Origin: Nodosilinea sp. LEGE 07298
GTDB taxonomy: Bacteria; Cyanobacteriota; Cyanobacteriia; Phormidesmidales; Phormidesmidaceae
Length of the DNA stretch: 40,890 nt
NCBI RefSeq assembly: GCF_015207265.1
Contig: NZ_JADEXE010000022.1
Location: 1 to 40,890 of the forward strand
Direction of reading: 5' to 3'
The position numbers were made by a program, and so were the translations under genes. The notes under the pieces are model-generated. The model made no database searches and was not told the DNA's origin. It saw nothing but the letters and a program-made list of their open reading frames with translations. This document shows positions 25,998-34,787 of the stretch, piece after piece (positions within the stretch are counted from its first letter, which is position 1; each line of letters starts with the position of its first letter).

Positions 25998-26581
25998 CCA
26001 GAGGCAAGGCTTAGGGTGACAGATAAAATAAAACTCTTCTAGGTTGAAACCCGTAGCTTTTCTTCTTTTGGATCCGAGTTTAATTTAACCCATAAGCAGT
26101 CTGCCAAAGCAACCGGGTCGGCATTGATTCGGGCTTAAAACTGCTCGACCTGGGCAATGAGGTTCGCTTTTTGGTCATAGGAGGAGTGATAGGTCATGTC
26201 CTCTCGCGGCTACTGTTAGAGATGCCCCACCGGCACAAAACCAGGACCTGTAGTTGGCCTTGTCAACAACGAAAATCGTAGCCATCAGCGTTCATCAGAA
26301 ACTGGTGCTGGAGCTGTACACTTGCACTCTATGCAGTGGGTAATTTTTCTCCAATCCCCACCGCAAAACTGTCTGGAGTGTTGGATGATGTGTCGTATTG
26401 ATACAAGGAACCCCTATGACTGCAACTGGCCACGAAGGGAGCCCAAATCCCAAACTGCTTCCACAAACGAGAGTATTGGGGGAAGCCGGAGTACCACCTA
26501 GCAAAGCGACTAACGGCAAGGTAGATATTAGTCAGCGGCGCTCTAGCTGTACCTGAAGCCGCATCGCATATACCAGCTAAC
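25998..26581. other. Gene-poor boundary region left of the accessory island
   Basis: About 585 bp without an intact gene. It contains a possible degraded short gene on the minus strand (26039-26197, listed separately). The rest has no recognised element. No direct repeat, tRNA or integrase gene was found that would mark an insertion site. Confidence 0.45.
26039..26197 (-). pseudogene. Possible short gene remnant with in-frame TAA
   Basis: ATG 26197 is preceded by a GAGAGGAC ribosome-binding-like sequence and opens 20 codons (MTYHSSYDQKANLIAQVEQF) before TAA at 26135-26137. The frame then continues for 31 sense codons (including ADPVALADCLWVKLNSDP) to TAG at 26039. A single CAA-to-TAA change would explain it, but a chance arrangement is equally possible at this length. 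No family recognised. Confidence 0.3.
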
Positions 26582-29488
26582 TCAACAAGCACCTTTAGTC
26601 CTATCACATTTTCCAAAGCTTCTTGCTCCCCCCAGACCAAACTTTCCACTCTCTAGCCACTCTAGTTTGATGAGAGACCACCAGTCGGAGGTCAGACCTT
26701 GCAGCAAATAATCATAGGGCAGCCACCCATATCCGCTAAGTCCCCAACTTGTTCCCCACGAATTCCTAATCAGGAAGGCTCCTTGAGAGAATTCTTGAGG
26801 GTTGTTAGATTTCATGATTCTCTTAAAGTCGTGGTAGCCAACAGCTAAGGCAGCATGCCCCCCGACCGGCATATCAGGTTTTGAGAGGCCACATTCTGAC
26901 TTACCCGGGTAGGGGATGTACCCTCGCTTAACATTAAATGGGTCATGAATGGACTCATGCAGTGTGAAGCCAAACGTGCATGGGAAGCCTGCTGCCAGAG
27001 CGATCTTGATACGAGTTAGCAGTTCATCCCCCATTATATTTGGCTGGTCAATGCGAAAGTAGTTTAGTGCTTGGTAGTTCTGGGCAAAGGAGTAGCAAAA
27101 CGGTGTTGGCTCCTCGTCAAAATTGTCGGTGTCATAGCGCCAGTAATTTTCTGGAGGCACGCCAAATAGGGCCATCGCCTTAATAGTTTCTCGCAGCGAA
27201 GATCCAGAGTCGCCAGTACGCCCCATCAGGTTACGAGCAATTTTATAGAGAAACCTTCGAGAGACATCTTTATTGCCGCCGCCATACCTTCGCGCAAAGT
27301 ATTCAACCAGCGCAGCCCCCGCTTGAGCAGAACAAGACTGTAACGACCCCTGGTCATAAATTGGAGAGCACCAGAGGCTTAAGTCTACTATTTGGGGAAG
27401 ATAGGTATAGGTTCTTATATCAGGCGGTGGCGGATTATCTTTACCTTCTACAGATTCAAACCTTCTCCTAGCAGCCTTTCGATTCTTTAACAGATCTGCC
27501 CCACCAGGCACCAGATAACTGGGGAAAAGCCACTGGTTGATCTCACTATTGCTTGGGCTGCCTGAGGAGTTGACAGCTAGCCTATCACTTGCACTGATCG
27601 TTTGACCCGATGAATGAGATATGGGAACTGATCCAACGTGCTCATCCGTCAGTTCAAGGGTTACCAGATCCTTAAATCTACTGTTTTCTTGAGTAGCTTT
27701 AGGCTGTTGAGCATCTAATTCATGTTCATCAAGAAGTTCGATGAGTGCATTAAAAGTAACCAAGAAATCATTTTCTTTCTTGGAGTCTGCTTCAGTTTGT
27801 TCAGCAAACCACGTGACAGGATCACCTTCTAATTTTTCAGCTTTTTTGTTTAAGTTTTGGATTCTCTCAATTAAATTAGATGCGTTCTCTAAGTCTGTGG
27901 ATGCGTTCTCTAAATCTGTAGGTGCTTTATCCAAGCCACCGTTAGCACCCTGGGTAGGTTGTTTTTCTTTGTTTTCATCTGGTGTGGAGGCAACTGACTT
28001 AGAGTTTAGAAAAGCCACAACCCTATAGATTTTTCCGAGAAAATAAGCTGAGTCACAAAGTTTCTTTAGCTCTATCTTGAAAGATTCTGACAATTCTTGT
28101 GACTGAGAGTCTTTCAGATTCACTTTTATTACTAAAGCTTTAACGGCTAACAAGTCCCTTCTGAATGTCTCTTTGAAATAAATTTTAATTCTTTGAACAG
28201 AGAGGTCAACAGACTCTTTTGACAACTCTTTCAATCGATCGAGATTTTTTTGCTCTTCTTCAAGCGCAATAAAGTCTTTATCGGGTAGCTGAATCGTCTG
28301 CCCTAGTGAGTAAATAGGAGGCTTTTGCTTTGAGTCTTGGCTAGCACCTAGTAAGAGATTAGTCTTATCATCATATTTTTTTGGGTATTTGAATAAAGAG
28401 AGAAAAACTTTAGTCGCAATTTCCAGAGCTGTTCCCAGTGTTTTTGGGTAAGACCCTACAGGCCCAGCGATTAAAGTTATGACCGACAAAATAGGCTCTA
28501 TCTCAAAGAAGTTCTCTCGTGCAAATTGCTCTACACGTAAGCCAATCTCTTTCCCGATTTTGTTAATCTCTTCTTCACCTTGATCCTGGCATCGTTGTCT
28601 GTGTTCTTCCACAAAGAGTAGTTCAAACACTGCTCTTAGCATATCCGAAGGCAAAGATGTAGAAAACGGAACTCGTGAGAATACTGCTTGCCTGAAGGAT
28701 TTCAGTTCGGTGTCACTATCAAGTTTCTCTTCTTCCAACCGGTCTTCTTCAAGAGGGCCTACCTTCAGCCACTCCCTTAGCCATGTGTATGTTTGTATAC
28801 CAACTATACCATCAGCATGAATTGCGTACTGCTTTGTATCTTTGCCGGGCTCATTCTCAACTTTTTCAATTGAGAGGTTCACCCAAGCCTGAAATCCATC
28901 AACTAATGCCCTCAGTATAAAATCATATTCTTCATCGTTGAGCCATGACCAATAGCGATTAGCTTCATTTAAGAAGACCAGGAAGTTATCTTTCTCTAAA
29001 TCTATTCGATCATCTTTTTTATTTTTTCCTATACTGGCCTTTAAGTTGTTTTTTACACGGTTTCTCAAAGCTGCTTTGATAACACTAATCTTTTTTAATT
29101 TCTCTGCCGAATCATCTTCCTCTGAGGCAAACTCTGGCCTAGAAAATATTATATTTTTCTGATAAAAATAAACCATAAGAAACTTGAGCAATATAACTCG
29201 TCTGTCTTTTTTCTTTTCGGAGAGGACTTGGTACGTATTGACTTTGACAAAGTTAAACTGTTCTAGATCTTCTGAAAGGCGGTCAACTTCTTGCCTGGCT
29301 TCGAAAGGAAGACGGTTGTCAATACTCTTTAGAATGTCACGAACTCTTCTAAGAGAAATTTTAGAGTCATTATCTGAGTACTGCTTGGTAATTTCTGTAT
29401 AGAGATCATAATCTCTTTCGTCAGGGCTGTCTGGAACCCAGCCAAGACCTTTTTCAGTGAATTTTTGGGGTCTATTTGCACTAAACAT
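26582..29488 (-). CDS. Long C1 (papain-family) peptidase with large N-terminal insertion
   Basis: 968 aa. The C-terminal ~270 residues are a C1 peptidase of the cyanobacterial type: oxyanion Gln713 and nucleophile Cys719 in YDQGSLQSCSA, His878 in PVGGHAALAVGY and Asn909 in LIRNSWGTSWG, with family segments FGVPPENYW, FCYSFAQNYQA and YGWLPYDYLLQGL. The N-terminus has GLGWVPDSPDERDY (residues 14-27), which in ordinary members sits just before the peptidase; here ~670 residues intervene. That region is charged and helical, with a peptidoglycan-binding-like segment (~190-238, FQAW...ADGIVGIQTYTWL), a short hydrophobic stretch (~334-345) and a small TDLENAS duplication. No signal peptide is seen. 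Base composition is clearly AT-richer than neighbouring core genes. It lies 82 bp downstream of the TIR-WD40 gene and is probably co-transcribed. Confidence 0.9.
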   Translation of the reverse strand: MFSANRPQKFTEKGLGWVPDSPDERDYDLYTEITKQYSDNDSKISLRRVRDILKSIDNRLPFEARQEVDRLSEDLEQFNFVKVNTYQVLSEKKKDRRVILLKFLMVYFYQKNIIFSRPEFASEEDDSAEKLKKISVIKAALRNRVKNNLKASIGKNKKDDRIDLEKDNFLVFLNEANRYWSWLNDEEYDFILRALVDGFQAWVNLSIEKVENEPGKDTKQYAIHADGIVGIQTYTWLREWLKVGPLEEDRLEEEKLDSDTELKSFRQAVFSRVPFSTSLPSDMLRAVFELLFVEEHRQRCQDQGEEEINKIGKEIGLRVEQFARENFFEIEPILSVITLIAGPVGSYPKTLGTALEIATKVFLSLFKYPKKYDDKTNLLLGASQDSKQKPPIYSLGQTIQLPDKDFIALEEEQKNLDRLKELSKESVDLSVQRIKIYFKETFRRDLLAVKALVIKVNLKDSQSQELSESFKIELKKLCDSAYFLGKIYRVVAFLNSKSVASTPDENKEKQPTQGANGGLDKAPTDLENASTDLENASNLIERIQNLNKKAEKLEGDPVTWFAEQTEADSKKENDFLVTFNALIELLDEHELDAQQPKATQENSRFKDLVTLELTDEHVGSVPISHSSGQTISASDRLAVNSSGSPSNSEINQWLFPSYLVPGGADLLKNRKAARRRFESVEGKDNPPPPDIRTYTYLPQIVDLSLWCSPIYDQGSLQSCSAQAGAALVEYFARRYGGGNKDVSRRFLYKIARNLMGRTGDSGSSLRETIKAMALFGVPPENYWRYDTDNFDEEPTPFCYSFAQNYQALNYFRIDQPNIMGDELLTRIKIALAAGFPCTFGFTLHESIHDPFNVKRGYIPYPGKSECGLSKPDMPVGGHAALAVGYHDFKRIMKSNNPQEFSQGAFLIRNSWGTSWGLSGYGWLPYDYLLQGLTSDWWSLIKLEWLESGKFGLGGARSFGKCDRTKGAC
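27879..27920. repeat. 21-bp in-frame tandem duplication inside the C1 peptidase gene
   Basis: Two adjacent 21-mers starting GATGCGTTCTCTAA (27879-27899 and 27900-27920) match at 19 of 21 positions. Each encodes TDLENAS-type residues (533-519 region on the minus strand), so the coding frame is kept. This suggests recent slippage in a tolerant linker. Confidence 0.85.
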
Positions 29489-29570
29489 TTAGGGAGCCTT
29501 TTAATTTAGTAAGAGGTTTTTTCGATTAATCTTTGATTTGAAAACAAGTAACACCTATTTTTACAAGAGT

Positions 29571-32369
29571 TTACAGAGAACAGAAAGTGGTTGGCAATTC
29601 TTCTGCGCCCCCAGAAACAGTTCGGCGTTGGGCTGGGTAGTCCCTTACCCAGCCACAGCCCTCTTCCATGAGTTGATCTAGACTGATGTTGCTAATATCC
29701 CAAACAATTATGTTATCGTCTGCACCCCCAGTCACAAAAGCCGTCCCATCTTGGTTGAAATCTACTGCATAGACTCCCTGGCTATGCCCTTTAAAGGTTG
29801 TTATCAACGTGCCATCTTTTTGCCACAGTTTGACCGCACCGTCATCACTAGCAGTGGCAATTCTCTGTCCATCTGGACTAAGAGCAATACTCCACACCGG
29901 GGCTGTGTGCCCCTCTAAGACTGCAATGGGCTCATCTGGTTTTGCTAGATCCCATACTCGAGTCAAGTTGTCTGCACCACTCGCTGCTACGGTTAAGTTG
30001 TCTGGGCTAAAAACAACGCTATAAACCGATCCAGATGCAGCATCAAAAGAGTGAATAATCTGCCCACTCTGGTTCCAAACTTTAACAGTGCCATCTTCAC
30101 TGGCGGTGGCTAAAAATTTGCCATCATTACTAAACACAACTTTTTGGACCCCATTTGTATGCCCTTTCATTTCCGTCAACAAATTGCCCTTTATATCCCA
30201 GAGCTTAGCTGTACCGTCATAGCTAGAGGTCGCAATATTTTGGCCTGAAGGACTAAAACTGACGCTCAAAACAATATCTGTATGCCCTTTCAATGAAGAG
30301 ATCAAAGTGCCATTCATATCCCAGATATGAGCTACTCCACTACTGCTAGCGGAAGCAAGGAGCTGTTCCTTTGGGCTAAAGTCCAGCCCGTTTACAGAAC
30401 CTCCAGCCCCATTTAGGCTGGAGATAACTCTGATCTTTTTGCCTTGATTGTTCCATATAAAAATTTGGCCGTTACGGTCAGATGTTGCTATAAACTGCCC
30501 ATCAGAGCTGTAGCTAACCGCATAAATATCATCTGGGTGGCCACTTAAGATCTGGGCTTTTCCTGGGCCTAACTGCCAGAGCCTTACTGTCTTATCTGTG
30601 CTGGCCGAAGCCAAGATTAGCTGACCAGGGGTGGAAGAGTCTATGGGGCGAAAGCTGAGGTTTAGAACCCTACCCTCATGGCCATTGAGCGTTTCTAGGA
30701 GAAATCCTTGCCGGTTCCAGACTTTGACGGTGCCATCATTACTCGCAGTGGCGACATATTGGTTGTCAGGGCTAAAAACGATACTTTGAACAATATCTTC
30801 GTGTCCGACTAAAGCTATGGGCTCAGCATCTAGAGACTCTAAATTCCACAAGAAGGCTATCCCGTCTGTACTGGCCGACGCTAATGTGCGGCCATCGGCA
30901 ATGTAGCTAACCTGAGTAACAATCGGAGCGGGACCGTTGAGGATACCTGACCTGTTTCCTGCCCTATCCCAAAGTTCAATGGTGCCATCAGCATTGCCAG
31001 TAGCAACAGATTGACCATCGGGAGAAAAGCTCACTGTGTAAATTCCTCCTCCCCCTCCCTGAAGCACAATGGGAAGAGCCTGCCCCTCCAAATTCCAAAA
31101 CTTGACGGTACCGTCTTCACTAGCCGTCGCCACCGTTTGACCATCTGGGCTAAAACTAGCGCCCCAGATCGTAGCAGTGTGGCCTTTTAAGGTTGCGACC
31201 TCTTCCCCCTTAGGAGTCCAGAGCCGTGCTGTTTGGTCAAAACTAGCTGTGGCTAGTAGATCCCCTTTAGGGCTAAAGCTCACTCCTGTAACTGTGTCAG
31301 TGTGGCCTTCGAGAGTAGTAATCTCTTGACCGGTAGATTTCCAAATCTTTGCAGTACCATCAAAGCTAGCTGTAGCAATGGTCTGACCATCAGGGCTAAA
31401 GCTCACCCCGTTAACAGTGTCTGTGTGGCCCTCCAGACGGTTAACTTCTTTGACCCAAAATACTGCTTGGGTCAGGGCTTCTACAACTTTAAGCCCTAAC
31501 TCAGGCCGGTTTTGCAGTAGCCGGGTTTGTTGCAACTGATGTCCTGCCTGCAACGATAGCAAGAGCGCATCGAAACGATCAGGGTTATCCCTAAAGGCAA
31601 GATTGGCTCTGTCTACCGCCGACTGAATTTGTAAAGAGTGCAGGTGCCGGTAAGCCTGTAACAAGACAACACCTGTACCTGCCGTCACCGCCAGGGTGAG
31701 CCCCAGCACCGTCGCACCCACGCGCTTTAGCCGTCGTGCTTGTTTGCCGGTCTCTAGTAGCCTCCGGTTGGCCTCCTCCACATCGCGGCTCTTGTCAAGA
31801 TAGATCCGGTGCTGTTCGGCCACCTTAGGTTCTTGTTTTTTAGCGATCGCGGATTCCAACCACTGCTCGGCTTCCAGCAAATCTTGGCCGCGCAAAAGTA
31901 AATCGTCTCGCCGATGGGCCTGCTCCCACTCCAAGGCCCGAGTTAATAAGCGGGTATGGGCACGAACATAGGGAAGATTTAGGTTGATGGCCTGTACCAA
32001 AGACTGAAACGCTTGGTCAAAGTCATCCTGTTCTCGAAACATGATCCAATTGTGGCGGCTCAGCCCCTCATGCATAAACACCTTATCGAACCCTTGCCGC
32101 CGTACAATCGGCACCAAGCGTTTGTTGTGGGCGGTGGCGTGTTCAATCTCCCGGCGGCACACCTTCGACTGAATCGAGTCGGGGCTAATCACAAAGACAA
32201 ATGAATCTGTCGACTCAATCCCTCGCTTAATTTCTTCCCACCAGTCAGCCGTCAGGGCAATGTCCTGCCAGTCAATCCAGGCATCGTATTTACTACGGCT
32301 TAAAGCTTCATGCAGCACTCTTGCAAAATCAATGTCTTTACGGGAGTAAGAAATAAAAATATCAGCCAC
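29571..32369 (-). CDS. TIR-transmembrane-WD40 protein
   Basis: 932 aa from GTG 32369; the start is fixed by the TIR domain, which begins at once (DIFISYSRKD, residues 3-12). The TIR domain (~1-135) contains DAWIDWQDI, and SIQSKVCRREIEHA, where Glu74 lies at the usual NADase catalytic position, so enzymatic activity is possible. A helical linker, a transmembrane helix (~218-238) and a DALLLSLQAG-type helical stretch lead to fourteen WD40 repeats (from ~310), enough for two seven-bladed propellers. The C-terminus (LMEEGCGWVRDY) is the usual end of cyanobacterial WD40 proteins. There is no NTPase domain. TIR proteins act in immunity and cell-death signalling by cleaving NAD or assembling; WD40 propellers sense or scaffold. 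It is followed 82 bp later by the C1 peptidase gene. Confidence 0.94.
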   Translation of the reverse strand: MADIFISYSRKDIDFARVLHEALSRSKYDAWIDWQDIALTADWWEEIKRGIESTDSFVFVISPDSIQSKVCRREIEHATAHNKRLVPIVRRQGFDKVFMHEGLSRHNWIMFREQDDFDQAFQSLVQAINLNLPYVRAHTRLLTRALEWEQAHRRDDLLLRGQDLLEAEQWLESAIAKKQEPKVAEQHRIYLDKSRDVEEANRRLLETGKQARRLKRVGATVLGLTLAVTAGTGVVLLQAYRHLHSLQIQSAVDRANLAFRDNPDRFDALLLSLQAGHQLQQTRLLQNRPELGLKVVEALTQAVFWVKEVNRLEGHTDTVNGVSFSPDGQTIATASFDGTAKIWKSTGQEITTLEGHTDTVTGVSFSPKGDLLATASFDQTARLWTPKGEEVATLKGHTATIWGASFSPDGQTVATASEDGTVKFWNLEGQALPIVLQGGGGGIYTVSFSPDGQSVATGNADGTIELWDRAGNRSGILNGPAPIVTQVSYIADGRTLASASTDGIAFLWNLESLDAEPIALVGHEDIVQSIVFSPDNQYVATASNDGTVKVWNRQGFLLETLNGHEGRVLNLSFRPIDSSTPGQLILASASTDKTVRLWQLGPGKAQILSGHPDDIYAVSYSSDGQFIATSDRNGQIFIWNNQGKKIRVISSLNGAGGSVNGLDFSPKEQLLASASSSGVAHIWDMNGTLISSLKGHTDIVLSVSFSPSGQNIATSSYDGTAKLWDIKGNLLTEMKGHTNGVQKVVFSNDGKFLATASEDGTVKVWNQSGQIIHSFDAASGSVYSVVFSPDNLTVAASGADNLTRVWDLAKPDEPIAVLEGHTAPVWSIALSPDGQRIATASDDGAVKLWQKDGTLITTFKGHSQGVYAVDFNQDGTAFVTGGADDNIIVWDISNISLDQLMEEGCGWVRDYPAQRRTVSGGAEELPTTFCSL

Positions 32370-32814
32370 AGGAGGAAATTGAGGTAGGGCACCAGTGGCT
32401 TAATTATGGTCTTTTTGGGCAGCCCCGCTTTAAATTCCATAATTATTCAATATCAATCTATAGCTCTTTAGAGATTAATGCTTTTAGCTTTAGCTTTGCT
32501 TCCTTTAAAAATCCAGGTACAGTACCCATATCTCACTGCAACAAGCTGTAGTCAGCCCTCGCAGATCTCCAAAAAGTAGATACAGTCAGCCCAATTTTCA
32601 GTAGTCAGGGCATAGACAGCAATTCGGACAGATTTGAGCGGTTCATTACCTGATAAGAGACCAGTGCCTTAAGTTCACCAATGCATTTCAAAATTGGCTG
32701 GAGGATCTGCTTAAAACAATAAGCTGGGTATGCTCACCCGAGAAGAATATGAGGAGCTTAACTCGATCGGCGAAATTGATCGTCTCTTTACCTACCTCAA
32801 CTCCTTATAGCTGT
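32370..32814. other. Gene-poor right boundary of the accessory island
   Basis: About 445 bp, AT-rich near the TIR gene start (32400-32480), which probably holds that gene's promoter. A 26-codon frame (ATG 32730 to TAG 32810, MLTREEYEELNSIGEIDRL...) ends 5 bp before the stop of the ABC1 kinase gene and may be the remnant of a longer gene. No other signal seen. Confidence 0.4.
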
Positions 32815-34461
32815 TTACCGCCGTCGCCTGGGGCGCACAATACTAAACAGCAGCCACAGGCCAAAGAAGCTGGCCGCCGCAAACAAAACAATGCTAAGAA
32901 TCTGCCCCTGGGGCGACTGGCGGCCCGTGGCGACGATCGCTGCTCCCACGATCAAAGCGGCCACCACAATGCTAAACGACTGGCGGTTGGAGGCTTCGTC
33001 AAGGCTGCGGCGCAGTTCATCAACACCTTGAATCTTGAGGTTAAAGGTAAGCTGCTCAGAACTGAGGCGATCAAGCAAGAAGCCTACCTGACGCGGCGAA
33101 CTTAGCGACAGGTTGCGAAATTCTAGCCCCGTACGCAGCAGCGCCAGCAGCGGATCGTCTCCCACCAGCTGCTGACGAAACAAGTCGGCCATCAGCGGCC
33201 GCACTTCATCAATTAGATTGACGCCAGGGTTGAACTGGCGAGCGGCTCCCTCCAGGTTGGCCAGCGATTTGGTGAACAGCCCCACATTGGCGGGCCAGCG
33301 CAGATTGTTGCGAATGCCCGCCGCTAGAATTTCGCCAAAAATTTCGGCGGTGTTAATCTGCTCCAAACTTAGGCCATAGTAGCGGCCCAGCAGTCGGGTG
33401 TAGTCGCTCTCTAGCCGGGCCAGGTTAACCGGCTTTAGGGGTTCGGCCAGCTGCAGCGTCAGCTGAGCGCACCGCTGGGAATCGCTATTGACAATGGCCA
33501 GCACCATTTCAGTCATCGTGGTGCGGGTGCGAGGGTCCATATGACCCATCATGCCGCAGTCTAACAAGGCCAGGCGGCCGTCTTCTAGGTAAAAAATATT
33601 GCCGGGGTGAGGGTCGGCGTGAAAGAAGCCATCGACAAAATATTGCTTGAAAAAGGCCCGAAACAGCAGAGTAGTGGCTTTTGCCCGCAGACCAACACTG
33701 TCGCTGTGGATATCTTCGACCCGCAGGTCGGCCTTGAGCAGGGGGGTGCCCTCCAGCCACTCCATCGCCATAATCTTGGAGTTGGTTAGATCCCAATAAA
33801 TTTCCGGTACGACCAGCTGGCTGGCGTCGTACCAGGCGCTTTTGGAGAGATTGCTCCGCAGCTGATCGGTATAGGCCGCTTCGGTGGTGAAATCGAGTTC
33901 GGCATTGAGGGCATCGGCAAATTCTTCGGCCAAATCGACCACGTTGTAGCGCTGGCCAAACTGGGTCGCCGACACCAGCCGCGCAATATCGCGAATTAAC
34001 GTCATGTCGCGCTCGACCTGACGCTCAATGCCGGGGCGCTGCACCTTGAGGGCTACCTGCCGACCATCTTTGAGCACGGCCTTGTGGGTTTGGGCGATTG
34101 AACCCGCCGCGATCGCGAAATATTCCAGCCGCTCAAATAAATCCTCCGGGGAGCGGGCGAGGTACTGGCGGATGTGGATTTCAATCTCCTCAGGGTCTAC
34201 GGCCGGAACCGTGCTTTGTAGGCTGCTGAGTTCTTCAATATACGCCGGGGGCATGAGGTCAGGACGAGTGCTCAATAGCTGGCCCAGCTTGACGTATACC
34301 GGCCCTAGGTCGGTCAAGATATTGCGCAGCACCGCCGGGGGCGGCAGCTCGGGCTCGTCGGCTTGCCCCCCGACCAGTAGCCGCCGCATGTAGTCCCAGC
34401 CGTGGCTCAGCACGACTTCGACGATTTCTCTTTGCCGGGTCAAACGAGACGATGAAACCAT
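32815..34461 (-). CDS. ABC1/AarF/UbiB-family kinase-like protein
   Basis: A 548-aa atypical kinase. The family marker KxGQ is KLGQLLSTRPDLMPP (Lys58-Gln61); the Ala-rich loop replacing the P-loop is AAGSIAQTHKA (~118-128); the nucleotide-binding Lys is in VALKVQRP (Lys139). The catalytic segment is DGFFHADPHPGNIF and the metal-binding segment ALLDCGMMG. Two transmembrane helices end the protein. Members support prenyl-quinone synthesis and membrane lipid homeostasis in bacteria, mitochondria and plastids; cyanobacterial genomes have several paralogues, so a specific symbol would be a guess. It is divergent from the riboswitch-hupE unit. Confidence 0.93.
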   Translation of the reverse strand: MVSSSRLTRQREIVEVVLSHGWDYMRRLLVGGQADEPELPPPAVLRNILTDLGPVYVKLGQLLSTRPDLMPPAYIEELSSLQSTVPAVDPEEIEIHIRQYLARSPEDLFERLEYFAIAAGSIAQTHKAVLKDGRQVALKVQRPGIERQVERDMTLIRDIARLVSATQFGQRYNVVDLAEEFADALNAELDFTTEAAYTDQLRSNLSKSAWYDASQLVVPEIYWDLTNSKIMAMEWLEGTPLLKADLRVEDIHSDSVGLRAKATTLLFRAFFKQYFVDGFFHADPHPGNIFYLEDGRLALLDCGMMGHMDPRTRTTMTEMVLAIVNSDSQRCAQLTLQLAEPLKPVNLARLESDYTRLLGRYYGLSLEQINTAEIFGEILAAGIRNNLRWPANVGLFTKSLANLEGAARQFNPGVNLIDEVRPLMADLFRQQLVGDDPLLALLRTGLEFRNLSLSSPRQVGFLLDRLSSEQLTFNLKIQGVDELRRSLDEASNRQSFSIVVAALIVGAAIVATGRQSPQGQILSIVLFAAASFFGLWLLFSIVRPRRRR

Positions 34462-34604
34462 TGGAAACTGGGATACAGATGGATCGATGCTAACGCACTG
34501 ACGTTAAGGCTTTGTCACTTGAGACCTATCCAGCTGAGTTGGTTCAAGTGACTATTGATAAACCAGCGGCAGGGCGGCATTCACCCGGTGTTATGATGCT
34601 TGGG

Positions 34605-34765
34605 CGCTGTCGGTTCTGGTGGGGATCAGCCACTGGAGGCAACGGGGAAAGTGCAGTGTAAGCCTGCCGCTGTCCCGCAGCTGTAAGGTCATTTTTGCTC
34701 AGCAGATTAGTCTGTTCAACACCAAAATGACCGAGCCAGAATGCCCGCCGATCGCACTGTTGATC
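34605..34765 (+). ncRNA. Cobalamin (B12) riboswitch
   Basis: The leader of hupE carries the conserved adenosylcobalamin-riboswitch blocks in order: GGTTCTGGTGGGGA (~34612), the long core GGGGAAAGTGCAGTGTAAGCC then GCTGTCCCGCAGCTGTAA (34644-34686, ending in the CCCGC-CTGT motif), a variable hairpin with a perfect 9-bp stem GGTCATTTT (34687-34695) / AAAATGACC (34724-34732), and the 3' B12-box-like GAGCCAGAATGCCCGCCG (34733-34750). The edges are approximate. It probably represses hupE when cobalamin is plentiful. The expression platform runs to the ribosome-binding GCGAGG before 34788. Confidence 0.88.
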
Positions 34766-34787
34766 TTTCTTCGTCTGCGAGGTACGG

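Noticed and set aside
26329-26649. 106-codon minus-strand frame overlapping the end of the C1 peptidase gene
   Set aside because: Irregular composition, no motif or start signal, and it overlaps a firmly supported gene end.
26582-29488. Classification of the 968-aa protein as a phage endolysin because of the peptidoglycan-binding-like segment
   Set aside because: No muralytic catalytic domain is visible; the enzymatic part is a papain-type peptidase of the cyanobacterial C1 group, and no phage genes surround it.
29571-32369. TIR-WD40 gene as a canonical STAND NTPase defence protein
   Set aside because: No Walker A or Walker B motif is found between the TIR domain and the WD40 repeats.
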